Assembly (NCBI GenBank): GCA_963748105.1
Contig: CAVVHP010000011.1
Coordinates: 186,001 to 250,000, forward strand
Source: JAKAGZ01 sp963748105
GTDB taxonomy: Bacteria > Bacteroidota > Ignavibacteria > Ignavibacteriales > Ignavibacteriaceae
Direction: 5' to 3'
Length of the DNA: 64,000 nucleotides
Shown here: positions 1-8,608 of the stretch, in pieces
How the letters are laid out: the number at the start of each line of letters is the position of its first letter
Numbering within the stretch: the first letter of the stretch is position 1
The notes under the pieces: model-generated
What the model was told of the DNA's origin: nothing
Databases searched by the model: none
The model's input: only the letters and a program-made list of their open reading frames with translations
Made by a program: the position numbers and the translations under genes

Positions 1-1195
1 CAAACGGCAAAAAGGATTTATAAAGATCGGCGGTGAAAAAGTGGACATTTCCCACACTGTTTAATTTTGCGTTTGCCTCTGCGTCCTTTACTGAAGATTC
101 AACAGACTCAAAGGCATAGACTTCTTTACAGTTACCAGAGACATAAGTTGAAATGGTTCCCGCTCCGGAATAAAGATCGTAGACAATTTCATCCCCTTTC
201 ATTTCGGCAAAATCAAGCGCGGTCTGATATAGTTTTTCCGCCTGCAGTGAGTTGGTCTGGAAAAATGAATTTGCGCTAATCCTGAATTTATTTTTTCCGA
301 TTGTATCGTGTATGAACCCGGCCCCATAATAAATTTTTTCGAAATCTCCCACTGCAACAGCTGCTTTTTTAAGGTTTACATTATTTATAATTGTTGTGAT
401 TTGCGGAATTTCCCTGAGTAGTTTGTCAGTATATAAATTCAGCAATTCCTTATTTTCGGATGAAGTTACAAGGTTAACCATTAGGTCGTTAGTGTGATGA
501 GCTTGCTTTATTACAAGGTTCCGTAAAAACCCGTCGTGTGTTTTTGTGGAATATATTGAGGTATTTCTTTCTTTAAAAAAGGAACGGGTAAAATTCAGAA
601 TTTTGTTGCTCAATTCAGACTGCAGGAAGCATTCATCAATGTCGAGAACTTTATCGAACACTCGCGGGATATGGAGGCCTACGGCAAAATCCCTGTCGAT
701 ATTCTCGTCGGATTTTAACTCTTCCACGGTCAGCCAGCGCCTTTCCGCAAATGAAAATTCCATTTTATTGCGGTAATAAAATGTTTTTTCGGATGGGAGT
801 ATGTTTTCTTTCTCAAAATCAGTGAATCCACCCATCTTCTGAAAAATCTCCTCAACCTGCTGCTGCTTAAATTTTGTTTGAGTGGAATAATCGAGATCCT
901 GCTGTTTGCAACCGCCGCACGTTCCAAAAAATTTACAGCGCGCGTTTATTCTTAGTTCAGATGGTTTTATAATTTCTGCAACGCTTGCTTCAGCATAGGA
1001 CTTTTTAATTTTGGTTAGACTGGCTTTTACCACATCTCCCGGATATGAGCCATCAACAAAAATCACATATTTGTTTTTCGATTCGTCGATTGCTTCGGGT
1101 ACGATGCTGCCTTTATCAACTTTTGCAATGCCCCTACCTTCAAACGCATACTTTTCTATTTCAAGCTCAATTATTTCGCCTTTCTTAACATTCAC
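1..1195 (-). CDS. rlmD: RlmD/TrmA-family 23S rRNA (uracil-C5)-methyltransferase, 3' part cut by window edge
   Basis: SAM-dependent C5-methylation of uracil in 23S rRNA is the expected role. The frame is open for about 398 codons and runs off the left edge. Visible in order: a TRAM-like N-terminal RNA-binding region, then the iron-sulfur cysteines as C-x5-CGGC (residues about 90-100) with a fourth Cys in a DECF context, and the SAM-binding motif YSGAGT near residue 340. The catalytic Cys and C-terminus lie outside the window. No ATG opens in this frame. A GTG just after the upstream stop codon, preceded by a purine-rich stretch, is the most likely start, so the gene is probably co-transcribed with the methyltransferase before it. 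RlmD versus RlmC/RlmCD cannot be settled without the C-terminus. Confidence 0.85.
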   Translation of the reverse strand, partial: MNVKKGEIIELEIEKYAFEGRGIAKVDKGSIVPEAIDESKNKYVIFVDGSYPGDVVKASLTKIKKSYAEASVAEIIKPSELRINARCKFFGTCGGCKQQDLDYSTQTKFKQQQVEEIFQKMGGFTDFEKENILPSEKTFYYRNKMEFSFAERRWLTVEELKSDENIDRDFAVGLHIPRVFDKVLDIDECFLQSELSNKILNFTRSFFKERNTSIYSTKTHDGFLRNLVIKQAHHTNDLMVNLVTSSENKELLNLYTDKLLREIPQITTIINNVNLKKAAVAVGDFEKIYYGAGFIHDTIGKNKFRISANSFFQTNSLQAEKLYQTALDFAEMKGDEIVYDLYSGAGTISTYVSGNCKEVYAFESVESSVKDAEANAKLNSVGNVHFFTADLYKSFLPF

Positions 1196-1197
1196 AT

Positions 1198-1914
1198 TTA
1201 TACCTTTTTCAATATCAGAAATTTGAAACCAATGTACCTGTCGGCACCAAGTTTCAGATAAGCGGTTGATTCGTGATTTATTTTTTTTAGAAATTTTTTA
1301 TGGTAGGCCTTTTCCTGTTCGGTTAGCTTTTCTATATTCTTTATGAGCAATTCTTTGCTGGTTAAATAGAAATCTTTTAAGGTAGAAGAAAGATCATCCT
1401 CGTATAATATCTCAAATCCTCTGTCTTTATAATAATTGCTTATTTCGCCCGATAACAAAGGGGATACATTTGAAGCATCCCAGAGTTCTTTTACAAAAAC
1501 CGGTGCATCGCTTTCAAGTTGCACGATTTCACCGGGACAAAATAATCCGCCCGGTTTCAGGATGTTTTTTATTTCTTTTACATTCTTATTTCTCCTGGTG
1601 CTGGAGATTGATCCCTGCGCATATATTATATCAAATTTTTCGTTCGGGAAATCCGTGTTCTCAAACATCATCATTCGAACCGAGATATCTTTATAATCCT
1701 TCAGGTAGAGGCGTGAAGATAAAAGCGTCTCATCGTTGTTAACTATTTGAATTACAGATGCTGCTTCCCGCTCCAGGAACATTTTTGAAATTTCTTCACT
1801 TCCCGCACCGATGACCAGGACAGATTTATCTTTTATTTCACATTTATCAGCGAAAGTTAAAAACTGGTATACAGAGCCGGGCAGAAATATTTCTTTATTT
1901 GTATTGTCAGCCAT
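1198..1914 (-). CDS. Class I SAM-dependent methyltransferase, substrate unknown
   Basis: The 238-residue protein has a Rossmann-type SAM-binding start (VLVIGAGSEE, about residues 33-42), an acidic motif II region (FDIIYAQGS) and the post-motif ILKPGGLF typical of class I methyltransferases. The C-terminal third is lysine-rich with no recognisable domain. It lies two bases upstream of the rRNA methyltransferase gene, so the two are likely translated from one message. Position hints at an RNA or ribosome substrate, but that is inference. Family is secure, substrate unknown. Confidence 0.75.
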   Translation of the reverse strand: MADNTNKEIFLPGSVYQFLTFADKCEIKDKSVLVIGAGSEEISKMFLEREAASVIQIVNNDETLLSSRLYLKDYKDISVRMMMFENTDFPNEKFDIIYAQGSISSTRRNKNVKEIKNILKPGGLFCPGEIVQLESDAPVFVKELWDASNVSPLLSGEISNYYKDRGFEILYEDDLSSTLKDFYLTSKELLIKNIEKLTEQEKAYHKKFLKKINHESTAYLKLGADRYIGFKFLILKKV

Positions 1915-2026
1915 TATTGTCTGGTTTTAAAGAGTAGCACAAGATAAATGTAAATTTACTGAAAACCTGATCAACATAATACCTGGCAAAGAGGTGAAAA
2001 CCGGAAGAAGAGAACAGAAACTGAAA

Positions 2027-2206
2027 TTATTTGTATTTCTTTTCAAGCATCTTTTGAAGAGGGCACCAGTTGGTAAATGATGACTGTAAGAGGTTTGCTC
2101 CAACGAAGGCTGTAATTAAAAAGAAATATGGATTAACTAAATAGCCCAGTACAAGGCTTGATAAAATTAAAGAGCCAGCGACCCTTCTGATTAATAATTG
2201 TATCAT
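2027..2206 (-). CDS. Small DUF2892 inner-membrane protein (59 aa)
   Basis: This short gene encodes a 59-residue protein. Two hydrophobic helices (residues about 10-25 and 27-42) are followed by NWCPLQKML, the cysteine-containing C-terminal signature of DUF2892 (YgaP-TM-like) proteins. The start is the ATG followed by IQLLIRR. No strong ribosome binding site is visible. It lies behind the efflux operon's terminator-like hairpin, so it may be a separate transcript or reached by read-through. DUF2892 proteins are often linked to sulfur or metal stress genes, but their function is unknown. Confidence 0.7.
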   Translation of the reverse strand: MIQLLIRRVAGSLILSSLVLGYLVNPYFFLITAFVGANLLQSSFTNWCPLQKMLEKKYK

Positions 2207-2230
2207 AGAAAAAAATATTTGATTTATTAA

Positions 2231-2259
2231 AATTTGTGCCCGGGGAAAATCCCGGGCAC
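2231..2259 (-). terminator. Strong hairpin ending the efflux operon
   Basis: A perfect 9-bp stem GTGCCCGGG / CCCGGGCAC with a 6-nt loop follows the stop codon of the PII-like gene. On the minus strand the hairpin is followed by AAATTTTAATAAA, a modest U-tract. It is probably an intrinsic terminator for the tolC-mfp-permease-PII operon, perhaps a leaky one. Confidence 0.6.
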
Positions 2260-2269
2260 TGGTAAATAT

Positions 2270-2572
2270 TTAACCGATAAATTTTTCGATATTTAACTGG
2301 AATGCGTGTACGTGATTATTCTTCTGATCTTTCTTGCATTTATCAATTTCTACCATAACTTCTTCTGCTTTTTTTTCATCGCACATTGTAAAAAACATAT
2401 GTGAACTGTCAAGCGCATGCTTGCCTGCAAACCAGTTATCGCTTTCATCATCTTCCATCATCCTGTAACCTTTAATATCCGATTCACTGAATGCGGGTAC
2501 CTTTACGTCCTGGAGAAGTTTCCTTGCCATATCTGAAAGTTCTTCAACACACATAATTGCTATTAATTTCAT
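2270..2572 (-). CDS. PII-like (GlnB/CutA-fold) protein paired with the RND pump
   Basis: The 100-residue protein begins MKLIAIMCVEEL. I prefer this internal ATG to one 16 codons upstream because an AGGAAAAA Shine-Dalgarno sequence lies directly before it and the upstream codons fall in a hairpin. Size, beta-alpha-beta start and acidic middle fit the PII-like proteins often found downstream of RND efflux permeases (comparable to DUF3240). It has no visible T-loop tyrosine or ATP-binding motif of classical GlnB. A regulatory or metal/nucleotide-sensing role for the pump is inferred from position. It is the fourth gene of the efflux operon. Confidence 0.6.
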   Translation of the reverse strand: MKLIAIMCVEELSDMARKLLQDVKVPAFSESDIKGYRMMEDDESDNWFAGKHALDSSHMFFTMCDEKKAEEVMVEIDKCKKDQKNNHVHAFQLNIEKFIG

Positions 2573-2607
2573 CTTTAATTTTTCCTGTTTATAATTTTTT
2601 ATGTGTA

Positions 2608-2634
2608 AACCCGGTCCCATTCTGAAACCGGGAT
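2608..2634 (-). other. Hairpin between RND permease and PII-like gene
   Basis: An inverted repeat CCCGGT / ACCGGG with an 11-nt loop lies in the 70-bp gap between the permease stop codon and the PII-like start. It lacks a U-tract. It may protect or partly attenuate the message so the two genes are expressed at different levels. That function is inferred. Confidence 0.4.
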
Positions 2635-2642
2635 TACTGAAA

Positions 2643-5600
2643 TTATTCTGTTACTGCATTTTCATATTTTTTATGTTCTGACATATAGTAGATCAACGGA
2701 ACCATAACCAGTGACAATGCAGTTGATGCAATTGAACCACCGATTAATGAAAGGGCAAGTCCCTGGAATATCGGGTCAAATATGATAATGAATGCACCGA
2801 TGACCACTGCGCCGGCTGTTAATAAAATAGGGGTAGTTCTCACAGCACCAGATTCCAAAACTGCCTGCTTTAACGGAATTCCTTCCTTCATTCTCAGTTC
2901 AATAAAATCGATTAGGAGTACTGAGTTACGAACCATTATTCCGGCAAGCGCAATTGCTCCTATCATAGAGGTTGCAGTGAAAAATGCGCCGAAGAATAAA
3001 TGGAATAACAATATTCCTATAAGTGAAAGCGGAATAGCGATCATCATAATTATCGGTACCTTGAACGACTGGAACCAACCGATTATCAGCATATAAATGA
3101 TAATCAATGCAACTGCAAAAGCTATTCCCAAATCCCTGAACACTTCGTAAGTTATCTGCCATTCACCGTCCCATTTAACCGAGATGTTTTCTTCGTTAGT
3201 AGGCTGATGAGTGAAATACTGCTCAACATTCAGTCCTTCTTTCTTGTTTAGTTCATCGATTCTTTTATCGATATCCATTATAGAATAAATAGGACTTTCA
3301 AGATCGCCCGCCACATCGCCCAATACGTATACAACACGTTTCTGGTTTTTGCGGTAGATGCTTTTATCCTGAATTTTTTCCTTAACGTGAACGAGTTCAG
3401 AAATCGGCACGAGGCTGCCCTTGTTGGACATTACTTTTATGCCCTTTAAATCATTGATACTTGAACGCTGTTTTTCTTTCATCTTCACGTTTATAAATAA
3501 CGGGTCGTCTTCGTTTGGCTGGTAGAGAAGGGAAACATCCATTCCGTACAATGATATTCCCATTACGCCGACGATCTGCTCAGGCGTAATTCCGGTAAGA
3601 GCAGCTTTCTTTTTGTCGACTACAAATTTGTATTCAGTCTGATCGCCTTCAACCATCCAGTCCACATCCACAACATTTTTTGTTGTCTCGAAAATGTGTT
3701 TAAGTTTTTTAGCGTATTCAATCTGCGATTTGTAATCGGGTCCATAAACCTCAGCAACTAAAGTAGAAAGTACGGGTGGTCCCGGTGGGACTTCTGCGAT
3801 CTTTACATTAGCGTTGAACATCTTTGCTATTTTCTGAACGCCGGGCCTGATTCTTTTTGCTATATCATGACTCTGATCGGAACGGTCTCCCTTATCCATC
3901 AGGTTTAGCTGAATATCGGCAACATTTGAACCGCGTCTTAAATCGTAATGGCGGACAAGTCCGTTAAAGTTTATCGGTGCTGCTGTACCGACATAGGTCT
4001 GGTAATTAACGATTTCAGGAACAGAACGAAGGTATCCTGCGATTTCTTTTGTAACCGCTGCGGTTCTTTCAAGTGTTGTTCCTTCCGGCATATCTATAAT
4101 AACCTGTATCTCATTTTTATTGTCAAACGGCAACATTTTTACGGTCACCAGTTTGAAGTAAATGAGCATAAGTGAAGCGAATAACAATACCACAACCGAA
4201 ATAATCATTCTTTTTCTCTTTTTGGGAAAATCGAGAAGCGGAACCATTATTTTTTCGTAAAGTTTGTAGATGTATGTTTCTTTCAGGTCATATTTCTTTT
4301 CCGGTTTTCCTTCTTCTTCACCGTATTTCAAGACTCTGAAAGCGATATACGGGGTTATAACCAGCGCGACCAGCAGTGAGAAAAATGTTGCAAGCGAAGC
4401 GCCGATCGGCATTGGAGCCATATAAGGCCCCATCAAACCAGTTACAAAAGCCATCGGGAGTACCGAAGCAATAATTGTAAAGGTTGAGAGTATTGTCGGG
4501 TTACCGACTTCATCAATTGATGTAAGCGCTGCCTGGTATTTCGTCTGCTTCTGCATCTTGAAATGCCGGTGCATGTTTTCAACAATAATAATTGAAGCAT
4601 CCACCACTATACCGGTTACAAAAACTAGGGCGAATAACGTGATCCTGTTTAATGTATAGCCGAGCATATAGTAGACAAAAAGCGTAAGTGCAAATGTGAT
4701 AGGCACTGAAGTGAAAACCACCCAGCCGCCGCGCCACCCGAGGAACAGTGCAACTATAAATGAGGCCGCGAGTATGGAAACGAGTAAGTGTAAGAGCAGT
4801 TCGTTTACCTTATCCGAAGCGCTTTTACCATAATCCCTTGTAACCGCCACGTTAACTCCCTGCGGAATTACCTGTCCCTTCAGGTTATCAATTTTCTGAA
4901 TTACTTCCTTCGCAATTTTTTTTGCGTCGGAGTTTTTAATTTTGGAAACAGAAATTGTAACCGATGGAAATTCAACGCCGTCTTTATAACCGGCTGTTTC
5001 CAGTTCTTTAGAACCGTAACCGAATTCTGTATATGTTTGAGGCTCTTCGGGCCCGTCTGAAATGTCGGCTACGTCTTTTAAGTAAACGGGACTGCCATTG
5101 TAAACCCCAAGCACCAGGTTTTCAAGATCTTCTTTACTCTTAAAGAAATTGCCTGTTTCAACAATGTACTCTTTATCGTTCTGGTCAAAGCTTCCCGAAC
5201 CTGACTGCTTATTCGCCTGCTGAATCCTCATCATTACAATAAGTGGATCAACGTGGTGTCCGGCAAGTTTATCCTTATCGAGATGAATGTTGAGTTTTCT
5301 TTTTCTTCCGCCGATTATCTTAACATCCGAAACATCACTAACCTTTTTAATTTCGTTTGACAACTCGGAAGATATCCTCCTGAGCTGGTAATCATTATAT
5401 GTTTTGCTCCATAATGAAAAACTAAGTATTGGGACATCATCAATTGATCTTGTTTTTACCAGCGGCATGGTAACGCCCTTGGGCATTTTATCCATGTTTT
5501 TCATTATCTCGTTGTAAAGTTTTACAACGCTTCTTTCAAAATCTTCGTTAACATAAAATCTTACAATTATCATGGCCATGCCCGGCATCGAAGTGGTATA

Positions 5601-5855
5601 CACGTACTCAACACCCGGAATGTTTGACATCATCTTTTCCATCGGGATAGAAATACGAGACTCAACTTCTTTTGGGCTGGCGCCATTGTACTGAACAAAT
5701 ATGTCTGCCATAGGCACATTTATCTGCGGCTCTTCTTCACTTGGTGTCATGTAAACACTGAAAATTCCGAGAGCCAGGGTACCGATAATGAGCAGAACAG
5801 TAAGTTTAGATTGCAAAAATGCTTTTGCTAATTTTCCTGAGATTCCTAAATTCAT
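2643..5855 (-). CDS. RND-family efflux permease (inner-membrane pump)
   Basis: At 1070 residues this is full length for an AcrB/CzcA-type proton-driven pump. There is one N-terminal transmembrane helix (about residues 16-34), a large periplasmic loop, a helix cluster (about 345-560), a second periplasmic loop and the last helices (about 870-1050). The TM4 region reads VDASIIIVEN, with a single acidic residue where AcrB-type pumps have two and CusA/CzcA-type pumps a DE pair, so substrate class cannot be read from it. It overlaps the fusion-protein stop codon by one base and forms a tripartite system with the next two genes in the list. Periplasm-to-exterior export of drugs, metals or small organics is possible. 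Confidence 0.92.
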   Translation of the reverse strand: MNLGISGKLAKAFLQSKLTVLLIIGTLALGIFSVYMTPSEEEPQINVPMADIFVQYNGASPKEVESRISIPMEKMMSNIPGVEYVYTTSMPGMAMIIVRFYVNEDFERSVVKLYNEIMKNMDKMPKGVTMPLVKTRSIDDVPILSFSLWSKTYNDYQLRRISSELSNEIKKVSDVSDVKIIGGRKRKLNIHLDKDKLAGHHVDPLIVMMRIQQANKQSGSGSFDQNDKEYIVETGNFFKSKEDLENLVLGVYNGSPVYLKDVADISDGPEEPQTYTEFGYGSKELETAGYKDGVEFPSVTISVSKIKNSDAKKIAKEVIQKIDNLKGQVIPQGVNVAVTRDYGKSASDKVNELLLHLLVSILAASFIVALFLGWRGGWVVFTSVPITFALTLFVYYMLGYTLNRITLFALVFVTGIVVDASIIIVENMHRHFKMQKQTKYQAALTSIDEVGNPTILSTFTIIASVLPMAFVTGLMGPYMAPMPIGASLATFFSLLVALVITPYIAFRVLKYGEEEGKPEKKYDLKETYIYKLYEKIMVPLLDFPKKRKRMIISVVVLLFASLMLIYFKLVTVKMLPFDNKNEIQVIIDMPEGTTLERTAAVTKEIAGYLRSVPEIVNYQTYVGTAAPINFNGLVRHYDLRRGSNVADIQLNLMDKGDRSDQSHDIAKRIRPGVQKIAKMFNANVKIAEVPPGPPVLSTLVAEVYGPDYKSQIEYAKKLKHIFETTKNVVDVDWMVEGDQTEYKFVVDKKKAALTGITPEQIVGVMGISLYGMDVSLLYQPNEDDPLFINVKMKEKQRSSINDLKGIKVMSNKGSLVPISELVHVKEKIQDKSIYRKNQKRVVYVLGDVAGDLESPIYSIMDIDKRIDELNKKEGLNVEQYFTHQPTNEENISVKWDGEWQITYEVFRDLGIAFAVALIIIYMLIIGWFQSFKVPIIMMIAIPLSLIGILLFHLFFGAFFTATSMIGAIALAGIMVRNSVLLIDFIELRMKEGIPLKQAVLESGAVRTTPILLTAGAVVIGAFIIIFDPIFQGLALSLIGGSIASTALSLVMVPLIYYMSEHKKYENAVTE

Positions 5856-6937
5856 TATAGTACCTCTACTTTTTGACCATCTTTAATTTTGTCTTTATCT
5901 TTTATTAATACATCACCGGCCTGTACTCCGGACAAAATCTCGATCTTGCCGTTCATTTCTTTCCCGGTTCTTACCCATCTTAAAGTTGCTTCGTTTGATT
6001 TTGATACAGCATATACTCCGACAAGCTGTCCCCTCTGCACCAGAAGATTTTCATCTACAGCTATCACGGGTTTTGACTGGTCCTTAAGAATTACTTTTCC
6101 GTACATACCGGATTTAATTTTTGAGTAATCGGGATTGTTCTTGTCGAGAATTACCTGTACCTCAAACTGTTTGCTGTAGGGGTTACCACCCGGGTTAGTT
6201 TCAGAAACTTTTCCAGTAAAGGGTGTTTTGGAAATTGCATCGATGTAAACCTGGACAGAATTTCCTCTGCTGAAAAAATTTATTTGGTCCGCTGGAACCT
6301 GAGCCACAACCTTAAAGCTGCTGAAACTTTCTACTATCATTAAGGGATGTCCCGGTGCAGCGATATCGCCCTGTTCAAAGAATTTATTGACAATGTACCC
6401 GTCAAAAGGAGCTCTTATTTCTGCGTAGCTTAAAACATCATCTATTTCTTTTTCCATTTCCTTTGCTGATTTCAATCTTTGTTTTGCCATTTCATAGGCA
6501 AGTGTCATGTCTTCAAGTTCTTTCTTGCTTGCACTTCCTTTATCATAAAGATCTTTAATCCTGTGGTAATTAATTTCCATATTATTGTAGGCAGCCTGTG
6601 CCTGAGCTATGCCTGAGACAATCTGCTGTCTCTTGGCGCCTATGTCTGCACTCTTAATCTTTGCAAGCAGCTGGCCTTTCTTAACTTTTGTACCGGCTTC
6701 GTAAGGAAAGTAACTGATTTCGCCCATAAGTTTTGTGCTGAGCTTAGCCTGTTTTGAACCCTCAACATTTCCAGGGAATTCATACTGGAAAGGAACCGTG
6801 TCCATAGCAACCTTTTCAACTGACACTTTCACGGGTTTGTTTAAATCCTTTGTATTTTCGTTACTGCCACAGGAAATAAAGAACACAGTTAACAGCAGCG
6901 ACGAAAGAAGAATTGTAAATTGATTTAATTTTCTCAT
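5855..6937 (-). CDS. RND periplasmic adaptor (HlyD/AcrA-type membrane-fusion lipoprotein)
   Basis: The 360-residue protein starts with a lipoprotein signal peptide ending in the lipobox FISC at Cys23, so it should be anchored to the inner membrane. A biotinyl-lipoyl-like half motif (YEAGTKVKKGQLLAKI, about 79-94), a coiled-coil hairpin (about 105-170), the second lipoyl half (IRAPFDGYI) and a beta-barrel domain follow, in classical adaptor order. It bridges the pump and the TolC-type channel. The gene sits between them in one operon. Confidence 0.92.
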   Translation of the reverse strand: MRKLNQFTILLSSLLLTVFFISCGSNENTKDLNKPVKVSVEKVAMDTVPFQYEFPGNVEGSKQAKLSTKLMGEISYFPYEAGTKVKKGQLLAKIKSADIGAKRQQIVSGIAQAQAAYNNMEINYHRIKDLYDKGSASKKELEDMTLAYEMAKQRLKSAKEMEKEIDDVLSYAEIRAPFDGYIVNKFFEQGDIAAPGHPLMIVESFSSFKVVAQVPADQINFFSRGNSVQVYIDAISKTPFTGKVSETNPGGNPYSKQFEVQVILDKNNPDYSKIKSGMYGKVILKDQSKPVIAVDENLLVQRGQLVGVYAVSKSNEATLRWVRTGKEMNGKIEILSGVQAGDVLIKDKDKIKDGQKVEVL

Positions 6938-6952
6938 TTTTTTACCTTTATA

Positions 6953-8302
6953 TTATTTTATTTCAAATTTCTTTTCGACCATGAGTTCTATTTTAAAGAC
7001 GCTTACATTGTAGAAATAAACAGCCTGCAGATAATTTAAGTGGGCTCCCGAAGCTGCTGTTTGTGAGTTTACAAGATCGGTGGTTTTTTCCAGCCCTTTT
7101 TCATACCTGTCACGTGTAATCTTTAATGATTCATCAGATTGTTCTGCTGCGGTTTTTGCAAGCGTCACTTTCGTCCTGGCGGTTTCGAGGTCTCTGAATG
7201 CCTCGTCAATTTCATTTTTCCCTTTTGTCAGTGCTCTGTTGTATTCTATCTCTGCATGGTCAAGTTCTGCTGCGGATTTCTGAACGGCTGCTACATTCTG
7301 GAAACCGTTGAAAATTTTCCACTGCAGGTTTAACCCGATCATCCAGTTTTTGGCACCGTTTCCGAAAGCTTTGGTGTCGTTATATTCATAAATGCCGAAT
7401 GCATTTAATCTCGGCAGAAACTTAAGCTGGTTCATCAGCTTCATATTTTTGAATGAGCTTACCTTGTGAGAATAGGCCTGAATATCTGATCGGCTTTCGA
7501 TTATGGAATCGGTGTCAAAATTAGTCCCGGAGATTTGCGGGAGGCTGAGAGTATCCGTCGGTTGAATTTCTACACTTTTATCAAGACCCAGCATCACTCT
7601 CAAATTGTCATTGACTTTTTGCAGAGCATTTTCAACTTCAACTTTTTTGCTTTTCAGGTTTGCCACGTAAACTTCACCACGCAGGTAGTCTGCCTTGGTA
7701 ATCATTCCTTCATCATAATAATCTTTAATAAGTTTCCTGTTTGCTTTGGCGGTGTTTAATGCCTGGTTAATTACATCGAGGCTGTTCTTTGTCAGAACAA
7801 GCTGGTAATAAGTAGCCTTAACCATAAAGTTGATATAATTTTCTGTTCTTTGTTTTTTGTAATTCAAGGCGGAAAGTCCCTCAGCAGCGGCGTTTCTTCC
7901 AAAGAAGCCGTCAAGGTTAATCAGTGGCTGGAGTACTTCAAGCTTTGTATTATAATTTTCAAAATTATTTGGATTATTTAGCAGCATAGGATTGAAGTCT
8001 GCCATCGAAACGATTTTCTGCTTTAACTTTAATCCAAATACGTTTAATGGATCATCTGTTTTAACATAGGTCTCTGAAAGAGTTACCTGTGGCAGAAAAA
8101 CAGCAAGCGATTTGTTTTTATCAGCCTGCATTTTATCTACTTCTGCCTGTGCTAATTTTAATTCATAGTTTTCTTCCTTTGATAGTTGTAAAGCATCTTT
8201 CAAAGAAAGTGATATTTTACCTTTTTGCTGAGCCGGCAGCCCGGAAAAAAGTAATATCAGTGTAACTGATAATAATTTTATAAATCTCCCGTTGAAGAAC
8301 AT
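6953..8302 (-). CDS. TolC-family outer-membrane efflux channel
   Basis: This 449-residue protein has a Sec signal peptide (cleavage probably near GLPAQQ) and two long helical repeats with the alternating pattern of TolC/OMF proteins, e.g. LKLAQAEVDKMQADKNKS near residue 40 and AAEQSDESLKITRDRYEKGL near residue 385. It is the first gene of the efflux operon, 15 bp upstream of the adaptor. It should form the trimeric outer-membrane exit duct of the pump. Confidence 0.92.
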   Translation of the reverse strand: MFFNGRFIKLLSVTLILLFSGLPAQQKGKISLSLKDALQLSKEENYELKLAQAEVDKMQADKNKSLAVFLPQVTLSETYVKTDDPLNVFGLKLKQKIVSMADFNPMLLNNPNNFENYNTKLEVLQPLINLDGFFGRNAAAEGLSALNYKKQRTENYINFMVKATYYQLVLTKNSLDVINQALNTAKANRKLIKDYYDEGMITKADYLRGEVYVANLKSKKVEVENALQKVNDNLRVMLGLDKSVEIQPTDTLSLPQISGTNFDTDSIIESRSDIQAYSHKVSSFKNMKLMNQLKFLPRLNAFGIYEYNDTKAFGNGAKNWMIGLNLQWKIFNGFQNVAAVQKSAAELDHAEIEYNRALTKGKNEIDEAFRDLETARTKVTLAKTAAEQSDESLKITRDRYEKGLEKTTDLVNSQTAASGAHLNYLQAVYFYNVSVFKIELMVEKKFEIK

Positions 8303-8608
8303 TCGTACCTCTCGATATTTTTGATTTTGTTCGGTTTGTTTCCCCTTTTATAAGGCTGTAAATTTTAATCTTTACAAAACATTTTTAGTATTTAGCTAAG
8401 TTTGATGCATCAACTTTAATTTGGTCTCAGAATTTGCGGAAGGAAATTCGAGGCGGCTAAATTGAGAGGTATATTAGACCTAATGTTGCGAAAATCTGCA
8501 ATAGTTGTGTTTTACAATTTTGCTGCATTGCCTTTCAAGGCCGGTTGCCCTATTTTTATCTAGTACAGAAATTCAAACTGAAGAAAAACAAGCCGGAGGC
8601 TTATAAGG
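8303..8608. other. Divergent intergenic region between efflux operon and S9 peptidase
   Basis: These 306 bp separate two divergently transcribed units and must hold both promoters. A TAAGTTTG at about 8397 matches the Bacteroidota -7 consensus TAnnTTTG but lacks a good upstream partner. A CCGGAGG-type ribosome binding site lies just before the peptidase ATG. I see no ORF, repeat or RNA gene. Confidence 0.4.

Noticed and set aside
730..927. Short minus-strand ORF inside the RlmD region
   Set aside because: Out of frame with the conserved methyltransferase reading, which is continuous through this stretch.
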